Assembly (NCBI RefSeq): GCF_900107735.1
Contig: NZ_FNQV01000001.1
Span: forward strand, 203,034 to 267,033
DNA: 64,000 bases
Reading direction: 5' to 3'
Source: Bowdeniella nasicola
GTDB lineage: Bacteria; Actinomycetota; Actinomycetes; Actinomycetales; Actinomycetaceae
In this document: piece after piece, positions 38,605 to 46,787 of the stretch
Numbering within the stretch: the first letter of the stretch is position 1
Layout: each line of letters opens with the position of its first letter
Position numbers and translations under genes: made by a program
The notes under the pieces: model-generated
Databases searched by the model: none
Told to the model about the DNA's origin: nothing
What the model saw: only the letters and a program-made list of their open reading frames with translations

Positions 38605-40587
38605 ATGTCCCTCCTCGACGCTCTCGACCCAGATCAACGCCAGGTAGCCGAACACCTGCGCGGGCCCCTGTGCGTGCTCGCCGGTGCCGGCACCGGTAAG
38701 ACCCGCGCCATCACCTACCGCATCGCTCACGGCGTGAGGACCGGCGTTTACCAACCCACATCAGTCCTTGCCGTGACCTTCACCGCTCGCGCCGCGGGCG
38801 AGATGCGCTCGCGGCTGCGCGAACTCGGCGTCGTCGGCGTCCAGGCCCGCACCTTCCATGCCGCGGCGCTGCGCCAACTCGGCTACTTCTGGCCCAAAGT
38901 CGTGGGTGGCCCCCTGCCGAAGGTAGAAGAAAAGACTCTTGGCCTCGTCGCCGAGGCCGCAGGCCGCCTCGGAATCGAAACCGACCGCGCGCTGCTGTTC
39001 GATCTGAACGCCGAGATCAAGTGGGCCAAGGTGCAGATGATTGCGCCCGACGATTACCCGCAGCGCGCCACTGCCGCCGGACGAGCCGGTATCGCCGATG
39101 TGGATCCGACGACGATCGCCTCCCTCATGAATGCCTACGAGGATGCCAAATCCGAGCGCGGCGTCATCGATTTTGAAGATATCTTGCTGATCCTCGTGGG
39201 CCTGCTCGTCGAGAAACCCGAGATCGCGGAAGAAGTGCGTCGTCAGTACCGCTACTTCGTCGTCGACGAATACCAAGACGTCTCCCCGCTGCAGCAGCGC
39301 CTGCTTGAGCTCTGGCTGGGGGAACGCGATGATCTGTGCGTCGTCGGCGATGTCTCTCAGACGATCTACTCCTTCGCCGGCGCATCTCCCGGCTTCCTTA
39401 CCGGCTTTTCCCGTACGTTTCCAGGCGCCGCGAAGATTCAGCTCGTGCGCGATTACCGCTCGACTCCACAGGTCGTCGATATCGCTAACCGACTGCTGCG
39501 CACTAAGACGGGCCGCCTGCCCGAAGGCGCCGTCTACCTGCAGGCCCAACGGCCGTCCTCGGTGCCGGTGCATTTCACTGGCTACGATGACGACGCCGCC
39601 GAAGCCGAGGCGATCGCCCGAGCCATCACCGAATTGAATGACACGGGTGTGGCGCTGTCTGAGATCGCGATTCTCTATCGCACCAACGCTCAGTCCCAAG
39701 CCTTCGAAACAGCGCTCGCCACCGCCGGCATCGGCTACCAGATCCGCGGCGGTGAGCGGTTCTTTGCCCGCGCCGATATTCGGCGCGCACTCGTCATGTT
39801 GCGCGGCGCCATGAATACGAGCGAGGAAGCGGACATGCCACGCGCGGTGCGCGCAATCCTGTCCAACCTCGGGTGGTCGAATGCCGCACCCGAGCAGGCC
39901 GGCGCCATGCGCGAACGCTGGGACGCGCTGAACGCCCTCGTCGTCCTCGCTGACGATATGCACGCCACTCGCGGCGCCTCGCTCGCCGATTTCGTCGAGG
40001 AACTGCACGACCGCGCCGCCAACCAGCACGCCCCCGCCGTCGAGGGCGTCACCCTCGCCTCCATCCACTCCTCCAAGGGCCTGGAGTGGGACGCGGTCTT
40101 CCTCGCGGGTCTTTCCGAGGGCCTCATGCCGATCTCGATGGCCAACACGCCCGAAGCCATCGAAGAAGAAAAACGCCTTCTGTACGTAGGAGTCACCCGC
40201 GCGCGCGAGCACCTTCGTTTGTCGTACTCCTCCTCGCGCACCGGAGGGCGCTCCTCACGTAACGTCTCGCGCTTCCTTACCGGTATCTGGCCGGAGGCCG
40301 AGAAAAGCACCTCGAAAACCTCGCGGCGCAAGAAGGCCGCCATCGATCCCCTTGCGGAACTCGATGATGACGCGCAAGCGCTCTTCGAATTACTGCGTGC
40401 CTGGCGCGCCGAGACCGCGAAGGAGATCTCCAAGCCCGCCTTCACGATCCTGCACGACGCGACCCTCATCGCAATCGCACAAGCTCAACCACGAACGCTG
40501 CGCCAACTCGCGCTATTGCGCGGAATCGGGGCTACCAAACTCGACCGCTACGGGGGCGAAATCCTCGCCCTCATTGCGGATAACTAG
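38605..40587 (+). CDS. uvrD2: UvrD2-type ATP-dependent DNA helicase with HRDC domain
   Basis: Superfamily 1A DNA helicase of about 660 residues. Walker A is AGAGTGKTRAITYRIAHG, Walker B is VVDEYQDVSPLQ, motif III is GDVSQTIYSFAGA, motif V is LASIHSSKGLEWDAVF and motif VI is LYVGVTRAREHL. The last 80 or so residues form an HRDC domain (TILHDATLIAIAQAQ, LLRGIGATKLDRYG). The linker between helicase and HRDC contains no Cys, unlike the four-Cys motif described in mycobacterial UvrD2. ATG 38605 is chosen because GACAAT ends 7 bases upstream; ATG 38596 is the alternative. Confidence 0.93.
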   Translation: MSLLDALDPDQRQVAEHLRGPLCVLAGAGTGKTRAITYRIAHGVRTGVYQPTSVLAVTFTARAAGEMRSRLRELGVVGVQARTFHAAALRQLGYFWPKVVGGPLPKVEEKTLGLVAEAAGRLGIETDRALLFDLNAEIKWAKVQMIAPDDYPQRATAAGRAGIADVDPTTIASLMNAYEDAKSERGVIDFEDILLILVGLLVEKPEIAEEVRRQYRYFVVDEYQDVSPLQQRLLELWLGERDDLCVVGDVSQTIYSFAGASPGFLTGFSRTFPGAAKIQLVRDYRSTPQVVDIANRLLRTKTGRLPEGAVYLQAQRPSSVPVHFTGYDDDAAEAEAIARAITELNDTGVALSEIAILYRTNAQSQAFETALATAGIGYQIRGGERFFARADIRRALVMLRGAMNTSEEADMPRAVRAILSNLGWSNAAPEQAGAMRERWDALNALVVLADDMHATRGASLADFVEELHDRAANQHAPAVEGVTLASIHSSKGLEWDAVFLAGLSEGLMPISMANTPEAIEEEKRLLYVGVTRAREHLRLSYSSSRTGGRSSRNVSRFLTGIWPEAEKSTSKTSRRKKAAIDPLAELDDDAQALFELLRAWRAETAKEISKPAFTILHDATLIAIAQAQPRTLRQLALLRGIGATKLDRYGGEILALIADN

Positions 40588-40629
40588 CCACGAGGCGATA
40601 CTCCCCTAGCTTTTCCATCACATGCCTGA

Positions 40630-40635
40630 TAGTGT
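40630..40635 (+). promoter_or_regulatory. -10 element of the leaderless M20 gene
   Basis: TAGTGT ends 7 bases before ATG 40643, supporting this start over ATG 40622, which lies upstream of the element. No ribosome binding site is present. Confidence 0.45.
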
Positions 40636-40642
40636 GCAGCGC

Positions 40643-42010
40643 ATGGCTTGTGACAGTACTCACATTCGACCTCCCTATCCGGGCTACTTCGACCACGTCG
40701 GCGCGCAGCTCGAAAAAGACCGACAACGCGCAAGACCCCCCGAATCCGAGTTTGACGGCGCGCGCGCCGAACTCCGGGCCGAGCTTGCCACCATCGTCGA
40801 GGAACTCGCCCCGCAGCTCATCGCGCTTGCCAAGGATCTGCACGACCACCCCGAAACTGCCTTTGACGAGCACCGCTCCGTCGCCGCCCTCGTGAGCTTG
40901 CTGAACGAGCACGGCATCGACGCTAAAGCCGATGTCTTCGGGGTTGAAACCGCTGCGGTCGCGGACCTGCCCGGAGATGCACCGGACGCGAGCAGTCGCC
41001 GAGTAGCGATCCTGTCGGAGTATGACGCCCTACCCGGAATCGGGCACGCCTGCGGCCACAACGTCATCGCCGCTAGCGGAGTGGGGGCCTTCCTGGCCCT
41101 CGCACAACTGCGGCAGCGCCACCCCGAGGCCATCCCCGGCCGGGTGCGCTGGCTCGGCACCCCCGCCGAGGAAGGCCACACCGGCAAGGAGTACATGGCG
41201 CGCGGCGGCGCCTTTGAGGGGCTCGACGCCGCGATCATGATCCACCCCTACGGTTACGACGTCACCGACCAGGTCTGGCTCGGGCGTCGCACCCTGAACG
41301 TCACCTTCCACGGCCAGCCCGCCCACGCCTCGGCCCAACCCTTCATGGGCGTCAACGCGCTCGACGCCGCGAGCATCGCCTACCAGGGCATCGGGCTCCT
41401 ACGCCAACAAATGCTGCCCGTGGACCGCGTCCACACGATGATGTCCGAAGGTGGCGACCGCGCCTCCATCATCGTGGAGCGTGCACAGCTGAAGATGTAT
41501 GTCCGCTCCAAGTACCCTGACACGCTGCGAGACCTTTCCCAGCGCGTAGAAAACGTCTGCCGCGGCGCCGCCCTCATGACCGGCTGCCGCGTAGACATCG
41601 ACTGGGACGAACACCCACCCTCGCTGCCCGTGCGCAGCAACAAAGAACTTGAAGCACGCTTTGCCGCCGCGATGGTCGATCGCGGCCGGCGCATCCTGCC
41701 CGGGGGCGTGCTTCCCGAGACCATCGCTGCCTCGACCGATTTCGGCAACGTTTCCTACCGCGTCCCGGGCATCCACCCCCTCGTCAAAATCTCCGACGAG
41801 TCCGTCGCGCTCCACACCGCGGAGTTCGCGCAAGCAGCAGCCTCCCCAGCCGCCGAAACCGCTATCAGCGATGCCAGCTTCGCGCTCGCCGCAACCGCGC
41901 TCGATTTCCTGTCCGACGACGAGCTTGCCCAAGCCGTCGCCGAAGAATTCGAGGCCGCCGGCGGAGCCGTAGACGTCCCCTCATACTTCGATGCGAAGGA
42001 CCCCTCATGA
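40643..42010 (+). CDS. M20-family amidohydrolase, AbgA/AbgB-like
   Basis: Zinc-dependent amidohydrolase of 455 residues. Metal-site sequences are GHACGHNVIAASG and TPAEEGHTGK, with the catalytic Glu pair in AEEG; the dimerisation domain carries FHGQPAHASAQPFMGVNALD. The next gene encodes an AbgT transporter and overlaps it by 4 bases, so p-aminobenzoyl-glutamate or a similar N-acyl amino acid is the likely substrate. Only one M20 gene is present, whereas E. coli has an AbgA/AbgB pair. The pair sits between uvrD2 and whiB7. Confidence 0.88.
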   Translation: MACDSTHIRPPYPGYFDHVGAQLEKDRQRARPPESEFDGARAELRAELATIVEELAPQLIALAKDLHDHPETAFDEHRSVAALVSLLNEHGIDAKADVFGVETAAVADLPGDAPDASSRRVAILSEYDALPGIGHACGHNVIAASGVGAFLALAQLRQRHPEAIPGRVRWLGTPAEEGHTGKEYMARGGAFEGLDAAIMIHPYGYDVTDQVWLGRRTLNVTFHGQPAHASAQPFMGVNALDAASIAYQGIGLLRQQMLPVDRVHTMMSEGGDRASIIVERAQLKMYVRSKYPDTLRDLSQRVENVCRGAALMTGCRVDIDWDEHPPSLPVRSNKELEARFAAAMVDRGRRILPGGVLPETIAASTDFGNVSYRVPGIHPLVKISDESVALHTAEFAQAAASPAAETAISDASFALAATALDFLSDDELAQAVAEEFEAAGGAVDVPSYFDAKDPS

Positions 42011-43668
42011 CCGCACCAGCACAACCCAAGCAGCGCCAATCGGTCTTCGACCGCTTCCTCGCCACCGTCGAGCGGCTCGGCAATAAGCTGCCCGAACCCT
42101 TCACCCTCTTCCTCGGCCTCTTCCTCATCACCGGCGTCCTGTCGACGATCTTCGCCTTCATGAACCTGCGCGTTCAGGTACCGGGCGCCGAAGAAGAAAC
42201 GGTGATCCGCGGCCTCTTTACCGGCGAAGGCCTCAGCTGGCTCACGACGACGATGGGGGAGAACTACATAGGCTTCCCGCCGCTTGTCACCGTTCTGCCG
42301 ATTCTCCTGGCCGTCGGCGTCGCAGAAAAGACCGGCTTCCTTGCCGTCTCCGTTCGCAAGATATTTGGTGGTGCCCCCAAGTGGCTGCTGCCCTATGTCG
42401 TCGGGTTCGTCGGCGTGGTCGGCTCCATCATGGCCGACTCCGCCTTCGTCGTCATTCCGCCCCTTGCGGCGCTCGTCTTCAAGGCTGTTGGGCGCCACCC
42501 GGTTGCGGGCCTCATCGGCGGTTTCGCTGCCGCCGGCGCTGGCTACTCCACCTCCGTCGTCCCCACCTCGCTCGACGCCCTGTTTGCTGGCATTACGACG
42601 AAGGTCATGGAGGCGCTGCCAAACTTCGAGTTCGCGCCCGTTAACCCGGTCTCGAACTACTACTTCAACATCGTCTCCTCGATCGTTCTGGCAATCATTG
42701 CTGGCTTCATCATCGACAAGGTCGTGGAGCCCCGGATCAATCGGCTGGGGATCTCGCGCGACTACATCATTCCGGTCAAGGACAAGGCCGGCGCCGAGGA
42801 ACCCGCGAGTTCCAAGCGCACCGGTGAGGCCCACGCCGACCCGGTCCGTCGTGACAAGCACCCCGAACTACACGAAGGCGAAGAGGTCAGCCTCGAGATC
42901 AGTGACGCGGAGCGCTCCGGCCTGCGTGCGGCCCTCATTGCGGGCGGCATCCTCACCGCCGTAATCCTCATCTCGGTGCTCATTCCCGCCTCGCCGTGGC
43001 GTAACGAGGAGGGCGGCTTCCTGCCCGCCTCCCCGCTGCTCAAGTCGATCGTTTTCATCGTCTTTGCCTATTTCATGCTCATGGGAGTCGTCTACGGCAA
43101 GGTCGTGGGAGTCATCAAGTCGATGTCCGACCTCGTCGGATTTATGATGCAGGCACTCAAAGACGTCCTCGGCTTCTTGGTCCTGGCCTTTATCCTGGGC
43201 CAGTTCATCGCCCTGTTTAACTGGACCGGTATTGGCCAGTTGACCGCGGTCAAGGGAGCGGAGTTCCTCGAGAACATCGGCCTGACAGGGTTCCCGGCGA
43301 TCCTCGCGTTTATCGTTCTCGCCTCGATCCTGAACCTGCTGATCATCTCCGGGTCCTCGATGTGGACTCTCATGGCGGCCGTCTTTGTTCCGATGTTTGC
43401 CCTGCTCGGCTATGAACCGGCCTTCGTCCAGGCAGCCTTCCGGGTGGGTGACTCGGCCACTCAGATCATCACGCCATTGAACCCGTACATGATCGTCCTG
43501 CTGGCGATGATGCGTCGCTACGAGCCCGAGGTAGGTTTCGGTTCCGTCATGGCGCGCATGCTGCCCTTCGTCGTCCCATTCTGGGTGGCGTGGGCCTCCC
43601 TGCTCGCGGTCTGGTTCTTCCTGGATCTGCCGCTTGGTCCGGGCAACGGAATCATGCTGCCGAACTAG
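42007..43668 (+). CDS. abgT: AbgT-family transporter
   Basis: A 553-residue integral membrane protein with many hydrophobic segments and a charged cytoplasmic loop (about residues 255-310, KDKAGAEEPASSKRTGEAHA). Family features include LPEPFTLFLGLFLITGVLST, SIMADSAFVVIPPLAA, GAGYSTSVVPTSLDAL and DSATQIITPLNPYMIVLL. Relatives import p-aminobenzoyl-glutamate or export sulfonamides. It overlaps the M20 gene (ATGA), forming a transport-and-cleave unit. A short A-rich GCGAA-TTCGC hairpin follows the stop. Confidence 0.92.
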   Translation: MTAPAQPKQRQSVFDRFLATVERLGNKLPEPFTLFLGLFLITGVLSTIFAFMNLRVQVPGAEEETVIRGLFTGEGLSWLTTTMGENYIGFPPLVTVLPILLAVGVAEKTGFLAVSVRKIFGGAPKWLLPYVVGFVGVVGSIMADSAFVVIPPLAALVFKAVGRHPVAGLIGGFAAAGAGYSTSVVPTSLDALFAGITTKVMEALPNFEFAPVNPVSNYYFNIVSSIVLAIIAGFIIDKVVEPRINRLGISRDYIIPVKDKAGAEEPASSKRTGEAHADPVRRDKHPELHEGEEVSLEISDAERSGLRAALIAGGILTAVILISVLIPASPWRNEEGGFLPASPLLKSIVFIVFAYFMLMGVVYGKVVGVIKSMSDLVGFMMQALKDVLGFLVLAFILGQFIALFNWTGIGQLTAVKGAEFLENIGLTGFPAILAFIVLASILNLLIISGSSMWTLMAAVFVPMFALLGYEPAFVQAAFRVGDSATQIITPLNPYMIVLLAMMRRYEPEVGFGSVMARMLPFVVPFWVAWASLLAVWFFLDLPLGPGNGIMLPN

Positions 43669-43686
43669 CGAAAAAAATTCGCCCGG

Positions 43687-43724
43687 TAAATAACTGGACA
43701 TCGAAATTTTGGGCGGCTTAGAGT
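43687..43724 (+). promoter_or_regulatory. whiB7 promoter with AT-rich upstream element
   Basis: TGGACA (43695-43700) and TAGAGT (43719-43724) are 18 bases apart. TAAATAA (43687-43693) sits directly upstream of the -35, the place where WhiB7 with its AT-hook is known to contact its own promoter in mycobacteria. Transcription would begin near 43731, leaving a leader of about 230 bases before whiB7. Confidence 0.6.
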
Positions 43725-43789
43725 AAGACTCGTCCATGGCTATCGCCACCACGATGGTCACTCACGTCAAGGAAGGAGGGAATGCCGAC

Positions 43790-43846
43790 ATGTTCAATCT
43801 GATCATCTCTAATGCGCTGACCTCCGTAGGGATCCGCTTCCGGTAG
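43790..43846 (+). CDS. whiB7 leader upstream reading frame (uORF)
   Basis: An 18-residue frame, MFNLIISNALTSVGIRFR, from ATG 43790 to TAG 43844-43846. GGAAGGAGGG precedes it at good spacing, one of the strongest ribosome binding sites in the window. ATG 43736 is an in-frame longer start (36 codons), close to the predicted transcription start. The stop codon lies in the 5' arm of a stem-loop. Leader reading frames of this kind are known to control whiB7/wblC in response to ribosome inhibitors; that role here is inferred from layout. Confidence 0.6.
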   Translation: MFNLIISNALTSVGIRFR

Positions 43847-43945
43847 ATCACGCGCTGCAGGTCACCACCTGCTCGCTTACCGAAAGCCCTATGGGGTCTG
43901 AGTATTTTGCCTACCCCTTTAACCAGTCCTTTGGCGCGCTGCGCC
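43841..43945 (+). promoter_or_regulatory. whiB7 leader stem-loops, probable attenuator
   Basis: The first structure nests CGGTA (43841-43845) with TACCG (43878-43882), GCG with CGC, and GCAGGT (43857-43862) with ACCTGC (43867-43872). GGGGT (43893-43897) can pair with ACCCC (43913-43917), followed by TTT. GGCGC-GCT-GCGCC (43933-43945) precedes TCCTT just before whiB7. The first stem includes the uORF stop codon, so a ribosome there would open it. Confidence 0.5.
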
Positions 43946-43958
43946 TCCTTGATGTTGT

Positions 43959-44276
43959 GTGAAAGTGACCCTCGACGTGATGATCAGCGAAATCAGTTAT
44001 TTACCGGGTGCATTCTCGGAGAGCGTATCGACGGCCCCGATTGAGCCGCCATGCACTCAGTCACCAGAACTCTTCTTCGCCGAGCAGATGCCCCAATTGC
44101 GTGCCGCGCAGCAGGTGTGTGAGCAGTGTCCGCTGCGCGCACTGTGCCTGTCGGAGGCGCTCGAGCGTGGCGAGCCGTGGGGCGTGTGGGGCGGAAAGAT
44201 CCTCGTGGACGGCGTCATCGTCGAACACAAACGTGGCCGCGGCCGTCCTCGAAAGGACGAGCGGGCAACCGCCTAG
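43959..44276 (+). CDS. whiB7: WhiB7-type redox transcription factor
   Basis: A 105-residue Wbl protein controlling intrinsic resistance to ribosome-targeting antibiotics. Four Fe-S cysteines are present (C32, C54, C57, C63, the latter three in CEQCPLRALC). GVWGG (75-79) is the sigma-factor-contact turn, and the C-terminal RGRGRPRK (92-99) is the AT-hook that separates WhiB7 from other Wbl proteins. The start is uncertain: GTG 43959, GTG 43977 or ATG 43980 all work. It is preceded by a regulated leader and converges on the next gene at a shared CTAG. Confidence 0.93.
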   Translation: MKVTLDVMISEISYLPGAFSESVSTAPIEPPCTQSPELFFAEQMPQLRAAQQVCEQCPLRALCLSEALERGEPWGVWGGKILVDGVIVEHKRGRGRPRKDERATA

Positions 44277-45130
44277 TCCATGAGCGGAGCCGGGTGCCGA
44301 CACGGACAGCCCGGATGAAACCGCCACGACCGTACCCCCGCGCGCAGCGTCGTCGTATCCAAGACGACCGCGCGTGGGGGTATTTCTGTTGTGCCGTAGC
44401 CGAACGCCGCGATCGTCTGGACCGCGAGGGCCGCTGCAAGCGATGTCAAGGCCGGGCTCAGTGGTGGCACGGGCTTGGTTCGCAACTGGCTCGCCAAGAT
44501 CGGGCGTGCCTCATCAATGGTGGTTCGGTGCGCTTCCTGACACATCGGACAGGGAGTCACACCGGGGATCACGACGGGGGAGATCTCAACCGAGTAGTCG
44601 CCAATACTCACGGCGACGAACGGCTGATCTTCGCGCATGAGCGGTGCGATCCGAGCGGGATCCGCGACGTACGCGCTCGTGAGGAGCGCGATCTGCCGTG
44701 CAACGGGCGGTCCAGGGCGCACCCGGCAAGCCGCCTCATATCGGACCTCGGCCAGTTGCTGAGCAGAGCACACGGGCGAGGGCACCGAATCGAGCGTGAT
44801 CGGGACGCCTCCGTCGAGGAGCATGTCGATGATGGCGGCCGTTAACGGGTGAGCGTCGAGGGCCAGCACGCCGTACGGGGCGCGTTTGGGGCGCGTGCGC
44901 ATATGCTCCGTCGCGGTCAGCCCCTGAACGATGGCCTCGAATTGTTCGATGTCCTCCGCTGTCAGGGACTTCGCCGGCGCAGCGCCGGTTTCGGCCCACT
45001 GCTCAATTGCGCTCACGACGCGCGGTGCCACATCGGTGACGACGTAGGGTTCTTTGAGCCCGTCAGCATCACCGATTTGTAGGTCGGTCAAAGAGCGCCA
45101 CATGAGGACGGAACATTTCGGTTTTTTCAC
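44273..45130 (-). CDS. Cyclodehydratase-like (Ocin-ThiF-like) conserved protein
   Basis: A 285-residue protein resembling the leader-peptide-binding/cyclodehydratase partner proteins of azole-peptide clusters. Visible features are VVIPGVTPCPMCQEAHR and a terminal HPGCPCR, giving a CxxC plus CxC zinc-like pair, and ALAVQTIAAFGYGTTEI before it. The position beside whiB7 and uvrD2 matches Rv3196 of mycobacteria. No YcaO gene or precursor peptide is nearby, so it may have a different role. GTG 45130 follows TGTACT by 6 bases. Function unproven. Confidence 0.7.
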   Translation of the reverse strand: MKKPKCSVLMWRSLTDLQIGDADGLKEPYVVTDVAPRVVSAIEQWAETGAAPAKSLTAEDIEQFEAIVQGLTATEHMRTRPKRAPYGVLALDAHPLTAAIIDMLLDGGVPITLDSVPSPVCSAQQLAEVRYEAACRVRPGPPVARQIALLTSAYVADPARIAPLMREDQPFVAVSIGDYSVEISPVVIPGVTPCPMCQEAHRTTIDEARPILASQLRTKPVPPLSPALTSLAAALAVQTIAAFGYGTTEIPPRAVVLDTTTLRAGVRSWRFHPGCPCRHPAPLMD

Positions 45131-45193
45131 CCCTCCAGTACAACCCCGGCAGGCCGGAAGCGGTAGGGGTCAGCAAAACCTGTGGATAACGCG

Positions 45194-46657
45194 CTAGTTG
45201 CCTTCGCCGCGTTTCTCGTCATCGTCGTGGGCGCTGGCCTCATCGTGATAGGGCAGCGTGCCATCGAGCAAGGCCGCGAGCCCGGCATCGATATCGGATT
45301 CCGACGTCGATTCTGCTTCCCGGCGAGCCAAGAACGTCTCGGGTTCATCAAGATCCGCCGGTGTGGGCATGACATCGGGATGTCGCCACAGTTCGTCGCG
45401 GGCGGCCGCTCCGCGCTCTCGTTCCACGGTGGAAAACAGCTTCGCGGCATCGCGGAGCCGTGCTGGACGCAGCTCCAGGCCAACGAGCGTGGCAAAGACA
45501 TGCTCGGCGGGTCCGCCCGTCGCGCGGCGTCGCCGCAGCATCTCCTGCAGCGCCGAGGTATTGGGCAGGTGAGCACGCGTTGCCTGCTCAGTCACGACAT
45601 CGACCCAGCCCTCGACGACCGCGAGCGCGGTCTCCAGCCGCTCCAAGGCTGCCTTTTGCTCCTCGGTGGAATGCAGGGCGAAGACACCAGAGCTCATCGC
45701 TTCGCGAATCTGCTCCGGGTTCGTGGGATCGACCGACTGGATGGCGCTGGTCATCGCGTCCATGTCGATTTCGATGCCCTCGGCATAGGTACGCAAGATG
45801 GCGCGCACGTGGGAGGCCAGCCACGGCACATTCGAATACAACCGGCCGGCGGCAGCCTCTCGTACGGCCAGGAACTGAACAACCTCGTCGAAGGGGACAT
45901 CAAGGTCCTCAGCGAAGGCCTCAATATTGACCGGAATGAGGCCGAGCCGCGGCTCCGGAGTGAGGGGCAGACCAATATCGCAGTAGCCAAAAACCTCACT
46001 GCCGAGCGTTCCAATGGCTTGCCCAAGCTGAGCGCCAAAGATTGCCGAGGACATTTTCGTCATCATCCCGGTCGCGATCCCACCGAAATTCTCATCGCCG
46101 CTGAGCCCAGGAATATTCAACCCTTCGGGAAGCTGGGCATCGCCAATCTGGGCGCTCAGCGTTTCGATCAGGGCATCGACCATGTGGGTGGCGACGGGCG
46201 TCGCGACATCAATCAGCGTTTCGCGAGTGTTTTCCACCCACTGGGCGCGCGAGAGAACATCGCGCGAGCCCCGGCAGGGCGAGAAATCGGTTACGGAGTC
46301 GAGCCAGAGGTCAGCGACCTGCAGCGCCTGGCGATACTGCGCCTCCTGGTCCGCCATGACGGACGGGTCGCCCTTACCGCGAGCGACCTGCCGAGCGACA
46401 TCGCGAGCCATGTCCTCGTTGATCGGGGTGTCGCCGCCCGAGGCCATCATCGCGTGCATCTGATTGACCATGAGCTGCAGCTGATGCGGGTCCATCGGAA
46501 TCCCGGCGGCCTGGCCCATGGCGCTCGGATCCAAACCCGCTTCACGCATCGCGCGGATTGCGTCTTCGGCTCCCTGCTCGCCTAGAAAAGAGCGCAAAAA
46601 CTCCATCCAGTTCTCACCGTTAGCTCCCGAGTTTTCCGGGGTCATATCCTCGCTCAT
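45194..46657 (-). CDS. DUF2342-type (putative zinc hydrolase) protein
   Basis: A 487-residue soluble protein. Family sequences include IFGAQLGQAIGTLGSEVFGY, DIGLPL, EVVQFLAVREAAAGRLYSNV and LASHVRAILRTYAEGIEIDM, as in Rv3195 of mycobacteria. The family is called zinc-dependent hydrolase or metalloprotease, but no HExxH motif is visible here and the REAA segment lacks histidines, so catalysis is doubtful. N- and C-terminal regions are acidic and disordered-looking. ATG 46657 has AAGGAG upstream. It is divergent from the PDZ protease. Confidence 0.82.
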   Translation of the reverse strand: MSEDMTPENSGANGENWMEFLRSFLGEQGAEDAIRAMREAGLDPSAMGQAAGIPMDPHQLQLMVNQMHAMMASGGDTPINEDMARDVARQVARGKGDPSVMADQEAQYRQALQVADLWLDSVTDFSPCRGSRDVLSRAQWVENTRETLIDVATPVATHMVDALIETLSAQIGDAQLPEGLNIPGLSGDENFGGIATGMMTKMSSAIFGAQLGQAIGTLGSEVFGYCDIGLPLTPEPRLGLIPVNIEAFAEDLDVPFDEVVQFLAVREAAAGRLYSNVPWLASHVRAILRTYAEGIEIDMDAMTSAIQSVDPTNPEQIREAMSSGVFALHSTEEQKAALERLETALAVVEGWVDVVTEQATRAHLPNTSALQEMLRRRRATGGPAEHVFATLVGLELRPARLRDAAKLFSTVERERGAAARDELWRHPDVMPTPADLDEPETFLARREAESTSESDIDAGLAALLDGTLPYHDEASAHDDDEKRGEGN

Positions 46658-46682
46658 GGCAGCTCCTTAGGTCGTAGCTTCC

Positions 46683-46688
46683 AGGATA
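46683..46688 (-). promoter_or_regulatory. -10 element of the DUF2342-type gene
   Basis: TATCCT on the minus strand, followed by a leader of about 24 bases with AAGGAG before ATG 46657. Confidence 0.4.
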
Positions 46689-46787
46689 GAGCGCCAGGCA
46701 CTGGCTTCGCGCCCCGCACCTCTCACAGCGAAATCGGGCAAGTGGTCGACGTTTGCAATCACGGCCCCGCGGTGGTGCGATGGTGAC

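Noticed and set aside
38761..40212. A 483-codon minus-strand frame opposite uvrD2
   Set aside because: Antisense shadow without motifs, overlapping a helicase with all expected motifs.
45182..46585. A 467-codon plus-strand frame opposite the DUF2342-type gene
   Set aside because: No similarity to any family that I recognise; the minus-strand gene has a proper start, binding site and family sequences.
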